A DNA stretch of 46,768 nt from Cupriavidus sp. (GCA_031181345.1 JAPSLC010000043.1:1-46768), one strand, 5' to 3'. Counted from the stretch's first letter, positions 31,725 to 39,872 are shown. Program-made: numbers and translations. The notes: generated by a model not told the origin, from the letters alone.

Positions 31725-32666
31725 ATGCCCGCCATCGACCTGATCCAGATCGGCCCGCTCGCGCCGCACCTCAACGCCACGCTGCAGGAGCGCCACGGCG
31801 CCGCCGCGCTGTGGGAGCAGGACGACTGGCCCGCCTGGCTGCGCGAGCATGGCGCGCAGGCGCGCGTGGTCGTGACTTCGGCCCGGCACGGCTGCAGCGC
31901 CGCGGTGATCGACGCGCTGCCGCAACTGGCGGCAATCGTCAGCTTCGGCGTCGGCTACGACAGCATCGCGCTGGACGCGGCCCGCGCGCGCGGCATCCAG
32001 GTCAGCAACACGCCCGACGTGCTCAACGATTGCGTGGCGGACCTCGCCTTCGGCCTGATGATCGATGCCGCGCGCGGCATCTCGCACGGCGACCGCTTCG
32101 TGCGTGCCGGCCGCTGGCACCAGGGCCCCTTCCCGTTGACCAGCCGGGTATCCGGCAAGCGCCTGGGCATCCTGGGCCTGGGCCGCATCGGCGAAAAGGT
32201 GGCGCGCCGCGCGCAGGGCTTCGACATGGAGATCGCCTACAACAACCGGCGTCCGCGCGAAGGGGCGCCGTGGCGCCACGAGCCCGACCTGCTGGCGCTG
32301 GCCGCATGGGCGGACTTCCTGGTGGTGACCTGCGTCGGCGGCCCCGAAACCGAGGGTCTGGTGTCGCGCCAGGTCATCGAGGCGCTCGGTCCGAAGGGCG
32401 TGCTGGTCAATGTCGCGCGCGGCAGCGTGATCGACGAGGAGGCGATGGTCCAGGCGCTGCGCGATGGCCGCCTCGGCGCCGCGGGGCTCGACGTGTTCCG
32501 CGACGAACCGCGCGTGCCGCCGGCGCTGATCGGCCTGGACAACGTCGTGCTGGCCCCGCATATGGCCAGCGGCACGGTCGAGACCCGCGGCGCGATGCAG
32601 GCGCTGATGCTGGACAATCTGCGCGCCTTCCTCGATACCGGCAAGGTGCTGACGCCGATCCTGTAA
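31725..32666 (+). CDS. D-isomer-specific 2-hydroxyacid dehydrogenase (glyoxylate/hydroxypyruvate reductase-like)
   Basis: A 313-residue NAD(P)-dependent dehydrogenase. The substrate domain has SFGVGYDSIALDAARARGIQVSN. The coenzyme domain has LGILGLGRIGEKVARRAQGFDM (GxGxxG), and the next strand ends in NNRRPR, whose Arg pair favours NADPH. The catalytic Arg is in NVARGSVIDE, the Glu in DVFRDEPRVP and the His in LAPHMASGTVETR. This is the pattern of GhrB/hydroxypyruvate reductase enzymes, which reduce glyoxylate or hydroxypyruvate. ATG 31725 is preceded by a weak AAGAAG. A strong GC-rich hairpin follows the stop codon. Confidence 0.9.
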   Translation: MPAIDLIQIGPLAPHLNATLQERHGAAALWEQDDWPAWLREHGAQARVVVTSARHGCSAAVIDALPQLAAIVSFGVGYDSIALDAARARGIQVSNTPDVLNDCVADLAFGLMIDAARGISHGDRFVRAGRWHQGPFPLTSRVSGKRLGILGLGRIGEKVARRAQGFDMEIAYNNRRPREGAPWRHEPDLLALAAWADFLVVTCVGGPETEGLVSRQVIEALGPKGVLVNVARGSVIDEEAMVQALRDGRLGAAGLDVFRDEPRVPPALIGLDNVVLAPHMASGTVETRGAMQALMLDNLRAFLDTGKVLTPIL

Positions 32667-32699
32667 GACCCTCGGCGGGCTTGCCGCCCGGCCCCATGC

Positions 32700-32735
32700 C
32701 GCGGCGCGGCGCTCTCCCGGGAGCGCCGCGCCGCG
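32700..32735 (+). terminator. Long GC hairpin after the dehydrogenase gene
   Basis: CGCGGCGCGGCGCTC, loop TCCCGG, GAGCGCCGCGCCGCG: a perfect 15-bp stem 33 bases after the dehydrogenase stop. No T run follows (CGATTTCC), so it may block RNA decay or pause transcription rather than act as a classic terminator. Confidence 0.6.
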
Positions 32736-32771
32736 CGATTTCCGCTCCCACGCCCTGCCCTCGTGCCAGCC

Positions 32772-33272
32772 ATGCCACGGCATTTCCTTTACCTGTTCGT
32801 CTTTATCGCGCTGTACGCCTGCTTCGACCTGGTGTTCGACTACAACGAGGCCGAAGGGCTGCAGCACGTCATCATCGATGCGATCGGCACTTCCATCACG
32901 CTGGCCGGCGTCTTCATGCTGGCGCGCGAACGCCTGCGCACCGATCAGGAGATCCGCCAGTTGCGCGCCTCGCTGGGAGAGGCCGAGCGGACGCTGGCGC
33001 AGCGCGACGCTGCCGCGCATCAAGCAGGGCTGCAGATGCGGCATGCGATCAGCAGCCAGTTCGATCGCTGGAACCTGACCACCAGCGAGCGCGAGGTCGC
33101 CTACCTGCTGATCAAGGGCCTGTCTCTGGAAGAGATCGCCGGCGTGCGCGACAGCAAGCCCAAGACGGTGCGCCAGCACGCCACCAACATCTACGCCAAG
33201 GCCGGCCTGCGCGGCCGGCATGAGCTGGCGGCCTACTTCCTCGAAGACCTGCTGGTGCCCGAGCTGCCCTGA
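32772..33272 (+). CDS. Membrane-anchored LuxR-type helix-turn-helix protein
   Basis: A 166-residue protein. Two membrane helices (about 5-24, FLYLFVFIALYACFDLVF, and 36-57, DAIGTSITLAGVFMLAR) are followed by a charged coiled coil (RTDQEIRQLRASLGEAERTLAQRDAAA). A C-terminal LuxR-type DNA-binding domain completes it (TSEREVAYLLIKGLSLEEIAGVRDSKPKTVRQHATNIYAKAGLRGRHELAAYF). DNA binding from the membrane is implied; no receiver or ligand domain is present. The start may be ATG 32772 or GTG 32763; neither has a clear ribosome site. It lies between the dehydrogenase and the molybdate genes without operon linkage to either; targets are unknown. Confidence 0.85.
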   Translation: MPRHFLYLFVFIALYACFDLVFDYNEAEGLQHVIIDAIGTSITLAGVFMLARERLRTDQEIRQLRASLGEAERTLAQRDAAAHQAGLQMRHAISSQFDRWNLTTSEREVAYLLIKGLSLEEIAGVRDSKPKTVRQHATNIYAKAGLRGRHELAAYFLEDLLVPELP

Positions 33273-33332
33273 GCGCGGCCGATTTGCCCGCGCCAGGGTA
33301 TCGGCTGCGCTGCACGCGAGTGCATTGACGCA

Positions 33333-33358
33333 GCGCTATATACCGCCGTATATTGCGC
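33333..33358 (+). promoter_or_regulatory. Mo-box (ModE operator) upstream of modA
   Basis: GCGCTATATA-CCGCCG-TATATTGCGC is a 10-6-10 inverted repeat with one mismatch and the TATATA core and GC ends typical of ModE sites. It lies 105 bases upstream of the modA ATG. A full-length ModE is encoded at 35915-36733, so molybdate-bound ModE should repress modABC from here. Confidence 0.88.
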
Positions 33359-33462
33359 TCGATGTGACTCGGGTGTCCCCCTGCGGCGCCCGGTTTCTGC
33401 GGCGAGGCGCCTTCGATGGCCGGCCCGCTTCATTGATCGAATCAGCGAATCCGGTGGCCGTC

Positions 33463-34281
33463 ATGCCTGCTCGTCGTTTCCCCGTTGTTGCCATTGCCAC
33501 CGCGCCCGTGCGTGCGCGCTCCGGTCTGTCCGGCGCCTTCGCCGCGGCGGCGCTGGCCGTGCTGGCGCTGCTGCCGGTCCGGCCCGCAGCGGCCGCCGAA
33601 CTGGTGGTCTCGGCCGCGGCCAGCCTGACCAATGCCTTCCGCGCGGTGGCGACCGCCTATGAACAGGCGCATCCGGGAACGAAGCTGGTGCTCAATTTCG
33701 GCGCCTCGGACGTGCTGATGCAGCAGATCGTGCAAGGCGCGCCGGCCGACGTGTTTGCCTCGGCCGACCAGCAGGCCATGGACAAGGCGCAGGCCGAGCA
33801 CATGATCGTGCCGGGCTCGCGCCGCGATTTCGCCGCCAATGCGCTGGTGATGATCGAGCCGGCCGACAGCGCGCTGAAGCTGGCCTCGCCGCGCGATCTG
33901 CTGCGCGACGACGTGCGGCGCGTGGCCTACGGCAATCCGGCCTCGGTGCCGGTGGGGCGCTACACGCGCGATGCGCTGGAGGATGCCCGGCTGTGGCAGG
34001 CCGTCTCGGCCAAGGGCGTGCCGGCGCAGAACGTGCGGCAGGCGCTGGACTACGTCGCGCGCGGCGAGGTCGATGCCGGCTTCGTCTTCGCCACCGATGC
34101 GGCCGTGATGCCGTCCAGGGTGCGTATCGTCGCGCAGGTGCCGACCCGCACCGCGATTACCTATCCGATCGCCGTGACCGCCCGCTCGCGCCAGAAGGAC
34201 GAGGCGGCGCGCTTTGTCGACTTCGTGCTGTCCGCCGAAGGCCAGGCGCTGCTCGCGCGCCACGGCTTCCGGCCGCGCTGA
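33463..34281 (+). CDS. modA: ModA, periplasmic molybdate-binding protein
   Basis: A 272-residue binding protein with an N-terminal signal peptide (hydrophobic run about 25-43, cut after AAAA near residue 45). The mature domain shows the molybdate-pocket segments VVSAAASLTNAFRAVA and NFGASDVLMQQIVQGAPADVFASAD, then YGNPASVPVGRYT and the C-terminal RFVDFVLSAEGQALLARHGF. It captures molybdate (or tungstate) for ModBC. The start ATG 33463 has only a weak ribosome site. The gene opens modABC and has a Mo-box upstream, the expected control by ModE. Confidence 0.94.
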   Translation: MPARRFPVVAIATAPVRARSGLSGAFAAAALAVLALLPVRPAAAAELVVSAAASLTNAFRAVATAYEQAHPGTKLVLNFGASDVLMQQIVQGAPADVFASADQQAMDKAQAEHMIVPGSRRDFAANALVMIEPADSALKLASPRDLLRDDVRRVAYGNPASVPVGRYTRDALEDARLWQAVSAKGVPAQNVRQALDYVARGEVDAGFVFATDAAVMPSRVRIVAQVPTRTAITYPIAVTARSRQKDEAARFVDFVLSAEGQALLARHGFRPR

Positions 34282-34307
34282 GCCTTCTTCTCTCTCCCTG
34301 TACGCTG

Positions 34308-34979
34308 ATGGAATCGGTCTGGGTCCCGCTGGCACTGTCGCTGAAGGTGGCCGGCTGGGCCACCGCGATCAATGCGGTGCTCGGCGTTGCCGCCGCGGTG
34401 GCGCTGTCGCGCTGGCGCTCGCCGCTGCGTGATCTGGTCGATGCCGTGCTGACGCTGCCGCTGGTGCTGCCGCCGACCGTGCTGGGCTATTACCTGCTGG
34501 TGCTGGTCGGGCGCCGCGGCGTGTTTGGCGAATGGCTGTCGTCGATGGGCATCGAACTGGTCTTCACCTGGCAGGGCGCGGTGCTGGCAGCGACCATCGT
34601 CGCCTTTCCGCTGGTGCTCAAGTCCGCCCGCGCGGCGATCGAGGGCGTCGATCCGCAGTTGGAGCATGCCGCGCGCGTGCTGGGCGTCAGCGAGACGGGC
34701 ATCGTCTTTCGCGTGACGCTGCCGCTGGCGGTGCGCGGCATCGCCGCCGGCGTGCTGCTCGCCTTCGCCCGGGCGCTCGGCGAATTCGGCGCGACGCTGA
34801 TGGTGGCCGGCAACCTGCCCGGCCGCACGCAGACGCTGTCGGTGGCGATCTACGAAGCGGTGCAGGCCGGCGACGACGACACCGCCAATCTGCTGGTGCT
34901 GGTGACCTCGATCACCTGCGTGCTGCTGCTGGTGATCGCCGGCCGCCTGGTGCCGAGCACGCGGCAGCCGGTGCGCTGA
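34308..34979 (+). CDS. modB: ModB, molybdate ABC transporter permease
   Basis: A 223-residue permease with five membrane helices. Features are ALSLKVAGWATAINAVLG near the start, LTLPLVLPPTVLGYYLLVLVG, and the EAA loop that contacts the ATPase (EHAARVLGVSETGIVFRVTLPLAVRGIAAG). RALGEFGATLMVAGNLPGRTQTLSVAIYE is the ModB signature. It forms the inner-membrane channel for molybdate with ModC. It begins 26 bases after modA and ends 11 bases before modC, in one operon. Confidence 0.94.
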   Translation: MESVWVPLALSLKVAGWATAINAVLGVAAAVALSRWRSPLRDLVDAVLTLPLVLPPTVLGYYLLVLVGRRGVFGEWLSSMGIELVFTWQGAVLAATIVAFPLVLKSARAAIEGVDPQLEHAARVLGVSETGIVFRVTLPLAVRGIAAGVLLAFARALGEFGATLMVAGNLPGRTQTLSVAIYEAVQAGDDDTANLLVLVTSITCVLLLVIAGRLVPSTRQPVR

Positions 34980-34990
34980 ATGGACGCTGC

Positions 34991-35713
34991 ATGCCCGTGA
35001 CCACGCCTGGCTCTCTGCCCGTCACCGTACCGAAGGCCATGACGCTCCAGGTCCAGGTCAGCAAACGGCTGGATACCGCCGACCGGCATTTCGCGCTGGA
35101 TATCGGCTTCTCGTCCACCAGCCGCCGCATCGCGCTGTTCGGCCCCTCGGGCGCCGGCAAGACGCTGACGCTGCGGGCCATCGCGGGGTTGCTGCGACCC
35201 GACCGCGGGCGCATCGTGCTGGGCGAGCGCACGCTGTTCGACGAAGCGGCAGGGATCGACGTGCGGCCGCAGCAGCGGCGCGTGGCCTATCTGTTCCAGG
35301 ACTATGCGCTGTTCCCGCATCTGACCGTCGCGCAGAACGTCGCCTTCGGTCTGGCGCGCGGCTGGCGCAATCCGCCGCGCGGCAAGAGCCATGACGATGC
35401 CGAACGCTGGATCGACGCCTTCGGCCTGCAGGAGGTTCGCGGCCACTATCCGGCGCAGATCTCCGGCGGCCAGAAGCAGCGCGTGGCGTTGGCAAGGGCG
35501 CTGGCAACGCGGCCCGATATCGTGCTGCTGGACGAACCGTTCTCCGCGCTGGACCCCGCGCTGCGTGCGCGCATGCGGGCCGAGCTGCGTGCGCTGCAGG
35601 CCAGCCTGGAAGTGCCGATGCTGGTCATCTCGCACGATCCGGACGATGTCGCAGCCCTGGCGGACCATGTGATGGAGATTCGGGACGGGCGGATCCATGG
35701 GGCGGAGGGGTAA
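34991..35713 (+). CDS. modC: ModC, molybdate ABC transporter ATPase without C-terminal Mop domain
   Basis: A 240-residue ATPase with Walker A GPSGAGKT, Q-loop LFQDYALFPH, signature ISGGQKQRVALARAL, Walker B DIVLLDEPFSALD and switch His in VISHDPDD. It powers ModB. Most ModC proteins are about 350 residues, ending in a Mop/TOBE domain that senses molybdate; here the protein stops right after the ATPase core (MEIRDGRIHGAEG). That feedback device is therefore absent. The start could be ATG 34991 or ATG 35039, where MTLQVQVSKRL begins. It ends the operon; a family 2 repeat separates it from convergent modE. Confidence 0.92.
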   Translation: MPVTTPGSLPVTVPKAMTLQVQVSKRLDTADRHFALDIGFSSTSRRIALFGPSGAGKTLTLRAIAGLLRPDRGRIVLGERTLFDEAAGIDVRPQQRRVAYLFQDYALFPHLTVAQNVAFGLARGWRNPPRGKSHDDAERWIDAFGLQEVRGHYPAQISGGQKQRVALARALATRPDIVLLDEPFSALDPALRARMRAELRALQASLEVPMLVISHDPDDVAALADHVMEIRDGRIHGAEG

Positions 35714-35764
35714 TAGCAGGCGCGGTCAAGTCGGCTTGCCGCGCGTTTGACCACATCCCGTGGT

Positions 35765-35890
35765 GTTCTCCCTCTCCCCCTCAGGGGTGAGAGGGTTGGG
35801 GAGAGGGGGTGGTTTCAAGCCACAGTAGCAAGACCAGCGCCCCTTGCCCTCTCCCCCGTCCCTCTCGCGCAAGCGGGAGGGGGAGAAAAC
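35765..35890. repeat. Palindromic intergenic repeat, family 2
   Basis: TTCTCCCTCTCCCCCTCAGGGGTGAGAGGG with its own complement, a 30-base spacer, then CCCTCTCCCCCGTCCCTCTCGCGCAAGCGGGAGGGGGAGAA. It fills the gap between the convergent modC and modE genes, where its hairpins may end both transcripts. Confidence 0.8.
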
Positions 35891-35914
35891 CACCGCCCGC
35901 GACAGCTGCGCGCC

Positions 35915-36733
35915 TCAATCCATCGTCCCCAGGATCACGCTCGATGCCTTGAAGATCGCCAGCGCCGGCGCGCCTTCGGTCAGCCCCAGCTCGTCCAGCC
36001 CCGCATGCGTGACGATCGCCGCGACGGTGGCGCCGCCATCGAGGGCGAGCACGACCTCGGCATTGACCGCCCCCGGCACAATGCGCGCCACCGTGCCGGG
36101 CAGCTGATTGCGTGCCGACAGCCTCAGGCCCGGCGACGGCACGCCGATCAGCACCGACGACGCCTTGACCAGCGCGAATGCCTCGCTGCCCGGGGCCAGC
36201 CCCAGCGTCTCGACGCTCTCGTGCGTGACCGTGGCGACCACCTGCTGGCCACCGGGAAGCGCCAGCGTGACTTCGTCGTTCACCGCGCCGGTCCGGACCT
36301 GGGTCACGGTGCCGAACAGCCGGTTGCGTGCACTGGTCTTGATCATCAGTCGCCGGATCAGATGGATATCGTGTTGCAGCGCGTCGGCGGCCGTCGCGTC
36401 GAGCTGTTCGCTGACGCGCGAGAGCTGCGCGACGAAGGCGCGGTGCTCGGCCTCGAGCGCGCGGTAGGTGCGCACCAGCCCTTCGCCGCGCGGCGTCAGC
36501 ATGGTGCCGCCGCCGCCCTTGCCCCCGGCGGCGCGTACCACCAGCGGCTCGCCGGCGCTGTTGTTCATCGCGTCGACCGCGTCCCACGCCGCCTTGTAGC
36601 TGAGCCCGACCGCCTTGGCGGCCGCCGTGATCGAGCCGTGTTCGGCGATCGCGGCGAGCAGCGCGATGCGGTCCTTGCCGCCGAGGTCCTGGCTGCCGGC
36701 GCGAAACCAGATCGCGCCCTGAAGTTCGAGCAT
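35915..36733 (-). CDS. modE: ModE, molybdate-responsive transcriptional regulator
   Basis: A 272-residue full-length ModE. The winged helix (about 20-75) has HGSITAAAKAVGLSYKAAWDAVDAMNNSAGEPLVVRAAGGKGGGGTMLT. Two Mop/TOBE domains follow (about 130-200 and 205-270: SARNRLFGTVTQVRTGAVNDEVTLAL and SARNQLPGTVARIVPGAVNAEVVLAL), which bind molybdate at the dimer interface. With molybdate it should bind the Mo-box at 33333-33358 and repress modABC. The Mop domains missing from ModC are present here. ATG 36733 starts the conserved region; ribosome site weak. Confidence 0.94.
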   Translation of the reverse strand: MLELQGAIWFRAGSQDLGGKDRIALLAAIAEHGSITAAAKAVGLSYKAAWDAVDAMNNSAGEPLVVRAAGGKGGGGTMLTPRGEGLVRTYRALEAEHRAFVAQLSRVSEQLDATAADALQHDIHLIRRLMIKTSARNRLFGTVTQVRTGAVNDEVTLALPGGQQVVATVTHESVETLGLAPGSEAFALVKASSVLIGVPSPGLRLSARNQLPGTVARIVPGAVNAEVVLALDGGATVAAIVTHAGLDELGLTEGAPALAIFKASSVILGTMD

Positions 36734-36915
36734 GAGGCATGGCGCCGCCACGGGGCGGCGCGAGGGTGGTCGGAACGGCGCTATGTTACCGCGCCGGGCA
36801 TAGCCAACCTTGTTCCCACGGGGCGCCGCCGGCAAGGTATGTCATCACGTGATACATTGACGGCTTTTTTGCGCGACGCTTTTTTTGCTGCGTCGCGGCA
36901 TGCGCTGGCGCCTTC

Positions 36916-38052
36916 ATGTCCTCCCGATCCTCTCCCCTCCTTGCCCTGGCTGGCGAAGTCCGGTTGCGCTGGCGCGGCTGGCTGGCCGCCTTCGTTCCGA
37001 TGCCGGTGGCGGCGAGCAGCCGCGAACGGATCAAGAGCTGCCTGGGCGCACTGTTTGCACTGGCCTGCACGGAGTGGATCAGCCGGCATATGCTGGGCGG
37101 GCACAACCCCTGGTTCATCGCGCCGATGGGCGCCTCCGCGGTGCTGCTGTTCGCCGTGCCGTCGAGCCCGCTGGCGCAGCCGTGGTCGGTGATCGGCGGC
37201 AATCTGCTGGCGGCGGCAGTGGGCGTGACCTGCGCGCGCTGGATTCCCGACCCGGGACTGGCCGCGGCCGTCGCGGTCGCGGTGGCGATCGGGCTGATGT
37301 TCCATCTGCATTGCGTGCATCCGCCGGCCGGCGCGGTCGCCATCACCGCGGTGTTCGGCGGCCCGGCGGTCGCCAAGCTCGGTTATGCCTTCGTGCTGTT
37401 CCCGGTCGCGCTCAATTCGATGCTGATGCTGCTGATCGCGCTGTCGTTCAATAACCTGACCGGGCGCCGCTATCCGCATCGGCCGCCGCCTCCGGTGCCG
37501 GGACATGGCACCAGCGATCCGCCGCCGGGCCAGCGTGTCGGCTTCACCCGCGCGGACCTGGACGAAGTGCTGGCGGCGCGCGGCGAATTCCTCGACGTCG
37601 ACCGCGACGACCTCGAAGAAATCCTGGTCGCCGCCGAGTTGCGCGCGTTCGGACGGCGCTTCGGCGACGTACGCTGCGGCGACATCATGTCGCGCGACGT
37701 GGTGGCAGTCCACGCCGGCCAGCGCATCAGCGAGGCCTGGACGCTGCTGACCCGCCACCGGCTGCAGGCACTGCCGGTGGTGTCGCCGCGCCAGCGCCGG
37801 CTGGTCGGCCTCATCGCGCTGCCGGACCTGTTCGCCGGCGACCCCGCCAAGGGCCAACGCCGGCCCGATGGCCTGGTGCGCGACGCGATGCTGACCGAAC
37901 TGCCGACCGCCCGCCCCGACCAGCCCATCGTCGAACTGGCCGGCGCGATGTCCGACGGCGGCTGGCACCTGATGCCGGTGGTCGACGAGCAACGGCGGCT
38001 GCTCGGACTGATCACGCAATCGGACCTGCTGGCGGCGTTGCTGAAGCGGTGA
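36916..38052 (+). CDS. HPP family membrane protein with C-terminal CBS pair
   Basis: A 378-residue protein. The N-terminal half is an HPP domain with four or five membrane helices, including HNPWFIAPMGASAVLLFAVPSSPLAQPWSVIGGN and the name-giving CVHPPAGAVAITAVFGG. The C-terminal half holds two CBS domains (about 250-310 and 325-378: CGDIMSRDVVAVHAGQRISEAWTLL and VRDAMLTELPTARPDQPIVELAGAM), which usually sense adenine nucleotides. HPP proteins have been linked to nitrite transport in plastids; the role in bacteria is not settled. A single gene, divergent from modE, followed by a family 2 repeat. Confidence 0.88.
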   Translation: MSSRSSPLLALAGEVRLRWRGWLAAFVPMPVAASSRERIKSCLGALFALACTEWISRHMLGGHNPWFIAPMGASAVLLFAVPSSPLAQPWSVIGGNLLAAAVGVTCARWIPDPGLAAAVAVAVAIGLMFHLHCVHPPAGAVAITAVFGGPAVAKLGYAFVLFPVALNSMLMLLIALSFNNLTGRRYPHRPPPPVPGHGTSDPPPGQRVGFTRADLDEVLAARGEFLDVDRDDLEEILVAAELRAFGRRFGDVRCGDIMSRDVVAVHAGQRISEAWTLLTRHRLQALPVVSPRQRRLVGLIALPDLFAGDPAKGQRRPDGLVRDAMLTELPTARPDQPIVELAGAMSDGGWHLMPVVDEQRRLLGLITQSDLLAALLKR

Positions 38053-38072
38053 GGGGTCGATCGGGGGCGGGC

Positions 38073-38210
38073 TGCCCTCTCCCCCAGCCCCTCTCCCGCA
38101 AGCGGGAGAGGGGAGCGAAATGCTCGCGGGAGCGTGGGCGTCACTGTGGCAGGCGCTTGCCGACGGTGTTCTCCCTCTCCCGCTTGCGGGAGAGGGCCGG
38201 GGAGAGGGCA
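38073..38210. repeat. Palindromic intergenic repeat, family 2
   Basis: The clearest copy: CCCTCTCCCCCAGCCCCTCTCCCGC AA GCGGGAGAGGGGAGC, a 40-base spacer, then GTTCTCCCTCTCCCGC TT GCGGGAGAGGGCCGGGGAGAGGG. The two units are mutually inverted. It lies between the HPP gene and the transglycosylase gene. Confidence 0.85.
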
Positions 38211-38287
38211 AACGCCGCGCCCCTCACCGACACCGCCCAACCCCGCGATCACAGCACCGCCACCCGACACTGGCAAAATAGCGGCCC

Positions 38288-38983
38288 ATGAAACGTCTCT
38301 GGTCGCATCTTCTCGGCTTGTTCATCCTGGTGGTGGCAACCTGCGCGCTGCTCGCCACGCTCGCGGTGGTGGTCGCCGGCCGCCAGCTGCCCCCGCTCGA
38401 CGCCATCGCCGCGTTCCGCCACTCGGCCGGCTACGTGCCGCTCGACAAGATGCCGCCAGCGCTGACGCAGGCCGTGGTCGCCATCGAGGACGAACGCTTC
38501 TATCTGCATGACGGCATCGACTACGTCGGCGTGATCCGCGCGGGCCTGGCCAATCTGTCCGACGATCTGTCGCAAGGCGCGTCCACCATCACGATGCAGG
38601 TCGCGCGCAATTTCTTCCTGTCGCGCGAAAAGACCTATACCCGCAAGCTGTACGAGGCGCTGCTGGCCTACCGCATCGAAGGGGCCTTCAGCAAGGACGA
38701 GATCCTCGAGCTGTACATGAACAAGGTCTATCTCGGCGAAGGTGCCTATGGCTTCGCGCAGGCGGCGCGTATCTATTTCGGCAAGCCGCTCGGCGAACTG
38801 ACGCTGGCCGAGTCGGCGATGCTCGCCGGCCTGCCCAAGGCGCCATCGGCCAACAACCCGGTCGTCAATCCGCGCCGCGCCCGCCAGCGGCAGGCCTATA
38901 TCCTGCTGCGCATGCTGGAACTGGGCCGCATCGACCGGCATCAGTACGACGCCGCGCTGCTCGAACCGCTGAGGCTGCGTTAG
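38288..38983 (+). CDS. Monofunctional peptidoglycan glycosyltransferase (GT51)
   Basis: A 231-residue protein with one N-terminal membrane helix (about 8-32) and a complete GT51 domain. Motifs are VVAIEDERFYLHDGID (catalytic Glu-Asp), QGASTITMQVARNFFLS, YTRKLYEALLAYRIEGAFSKDEILELYMNKVYLGEGAYGF and LAESAMLAGLPKAPSANNP. It polymerises lipid II into glycan strands outside the membrane. The motifs resemble the transglycosylase half of class A penicillin-binding protein 1a more than MtgA, but there is no transpeptidase domain: the frame stops cleanly after the GT51 end. A PBP1a-derived stand-alone enzyme is the best description. Confidence 0.85.
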   Translation: MKRLWSHLLGLFILVVATCALLATLAVVVAGRQLPPLDAIAAFRHSAGYVPLDKMPPALTQAVVAIEDERFYLHDGIDYVGVIRAGLANLSDDLSQGASTITMQVARNFFLSREKTYTRKLYEALLAYRIEGAFSKDEILELYMNKVYLGEGAYGFAQAARIYFGKPLGELTLAESAMLAGLPKAPSANNPVVNPRRARQRQAYILLRMLELGRIDRHQYDAALLEPLRLR

Positions 38984-39134
38984 CCTCCATCCCCCTCCCC
39001 CCTCGGTCCGACCGTGTCAGTGCCGAACCGACTGCGCCGCCCGGTGCACCCATGCTAGGCTGCTGGCAGCCGGGTTCCGCCTGCGCCGGAGCCCAACACA
39101 ACGCCAGGACGGCGGACTCTCGGGGGAGGCAACG

Positions 39135-39602
39135 ATGGATGGCATCTGGTCAGACATGCTGGGCGCGCTGCGCACCGAGTTCGCCGACATCCCCGACATC
39201 GAGGAAGCGACCCGCATCGTGATCCGCCTCGGCATGGCGATGCTGCTCGGCGCGATCATCGGCTACGAGCGCGAAGCCGCCGGCAAGGCCGCGGGCCTGC
39301 GCACCCATATGCTGGTCGCGCTCGGCTCGGCGATGTTCGTGCTGGTGCCGCTGCAGGCCGGCGTGCCGCTGGCCGACATGAGCCGCGTGCTGCAGGGCAT
39401 CGCCTCCGGCATCGGCTTCCTCGGCGCCGGCGCCATCATCAAGCTCAACAGCGAGGAAAGCATCAAGGGCCTGACCACCGCGGCGAGCATCTGGATGGTC
39501 GCCGCCATCGGCGTCGCCGCCGGCATGGGCCGCGAAGCCACCGCGCTGCTCGCTACGATTTTTACGCTGGTGATTCTGGAGATCTTGCAGCGGGTGAAGT
39601 AG
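39135..39602 (+). CDS. MgtC/SapB family membrane protein
   Basis: A 155-residue protein with four or five membrane helices and the family hallmarks RLGMAMLLGAIIGYEREAAGKAAGLRTHMLVALGSAMFVL and IASGIGFLGAGAIIKLNSEESIKGLTTAASIWMVAAIGVAAGMG. In Salmonella MgtC supports growth at low magnesium by acting on the ATP synthase; this short form lacks the C-terminal regulatory domain of some members. GGGGGAGGC precedes the ATG. A single gene; no magnesium transporter is adjacent. Confidence 0.9.
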   Translation: MDGIWSDMLGALRTEFADIPDIEEATRIVIRLGMAMLLGAIIGYEREAAGKAAGLRTHMLVALGSAMFVLVPLQAGVPLADMSRVLQGIASGIGFLGAGAIIKLNSEESIKGLTTAASIWMVAAIGVAAGMGREATALLATIFTLVILEILQRVK

Positions 39603-39745
39603 CGCTCTTCATCGTCGGCGTCCACGAATCTCATTACTATGGTGGGCTAGCTTGAGATCCTATAGAGTCGCCGCATTCGGAAGGACGGGCGATAAGGATC
39701 TAGATACGCTGCGCGCTCGACATGACGTAGATTGCGAGCGCGCCA

Positions 39746-39841
39746 ATGATCCAGTCATTCCGATGTATGGACACGCAAGCCCTCTTTGAAGGCCAGCGCG
39801 TTGCACGTTTCGCCAACATCCACGCGGTTGCCGAACGCTGA
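39746..39841 (+). pseudogene. higB: Decayed higB toxin gene (N-terminal 31 codons only)
   Basis: Translation from ATG 39746 gives MIQSFRCMDTQALFEGQRVA followed by RFANIHAVAER and a TGA at 39839. This is the N-terminal third of a HigB/RelE-type mRNA interferase, which normally has about 90 residues. The remaining two-thirds, including the catalytic C-terminal part, are missing: the higA ATG comes only 32 bases after the stop. The frame after the stop (VQQQ) still resembles the next HigB residues (KLQQ), so a premature stop and an internal deletion both occurred. The toxin must be inactive. Confidence 0.82.
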
Positions 39842-39872
39842 GTTCAGCAACAACGTAGGCGAGGAGCGCGCT

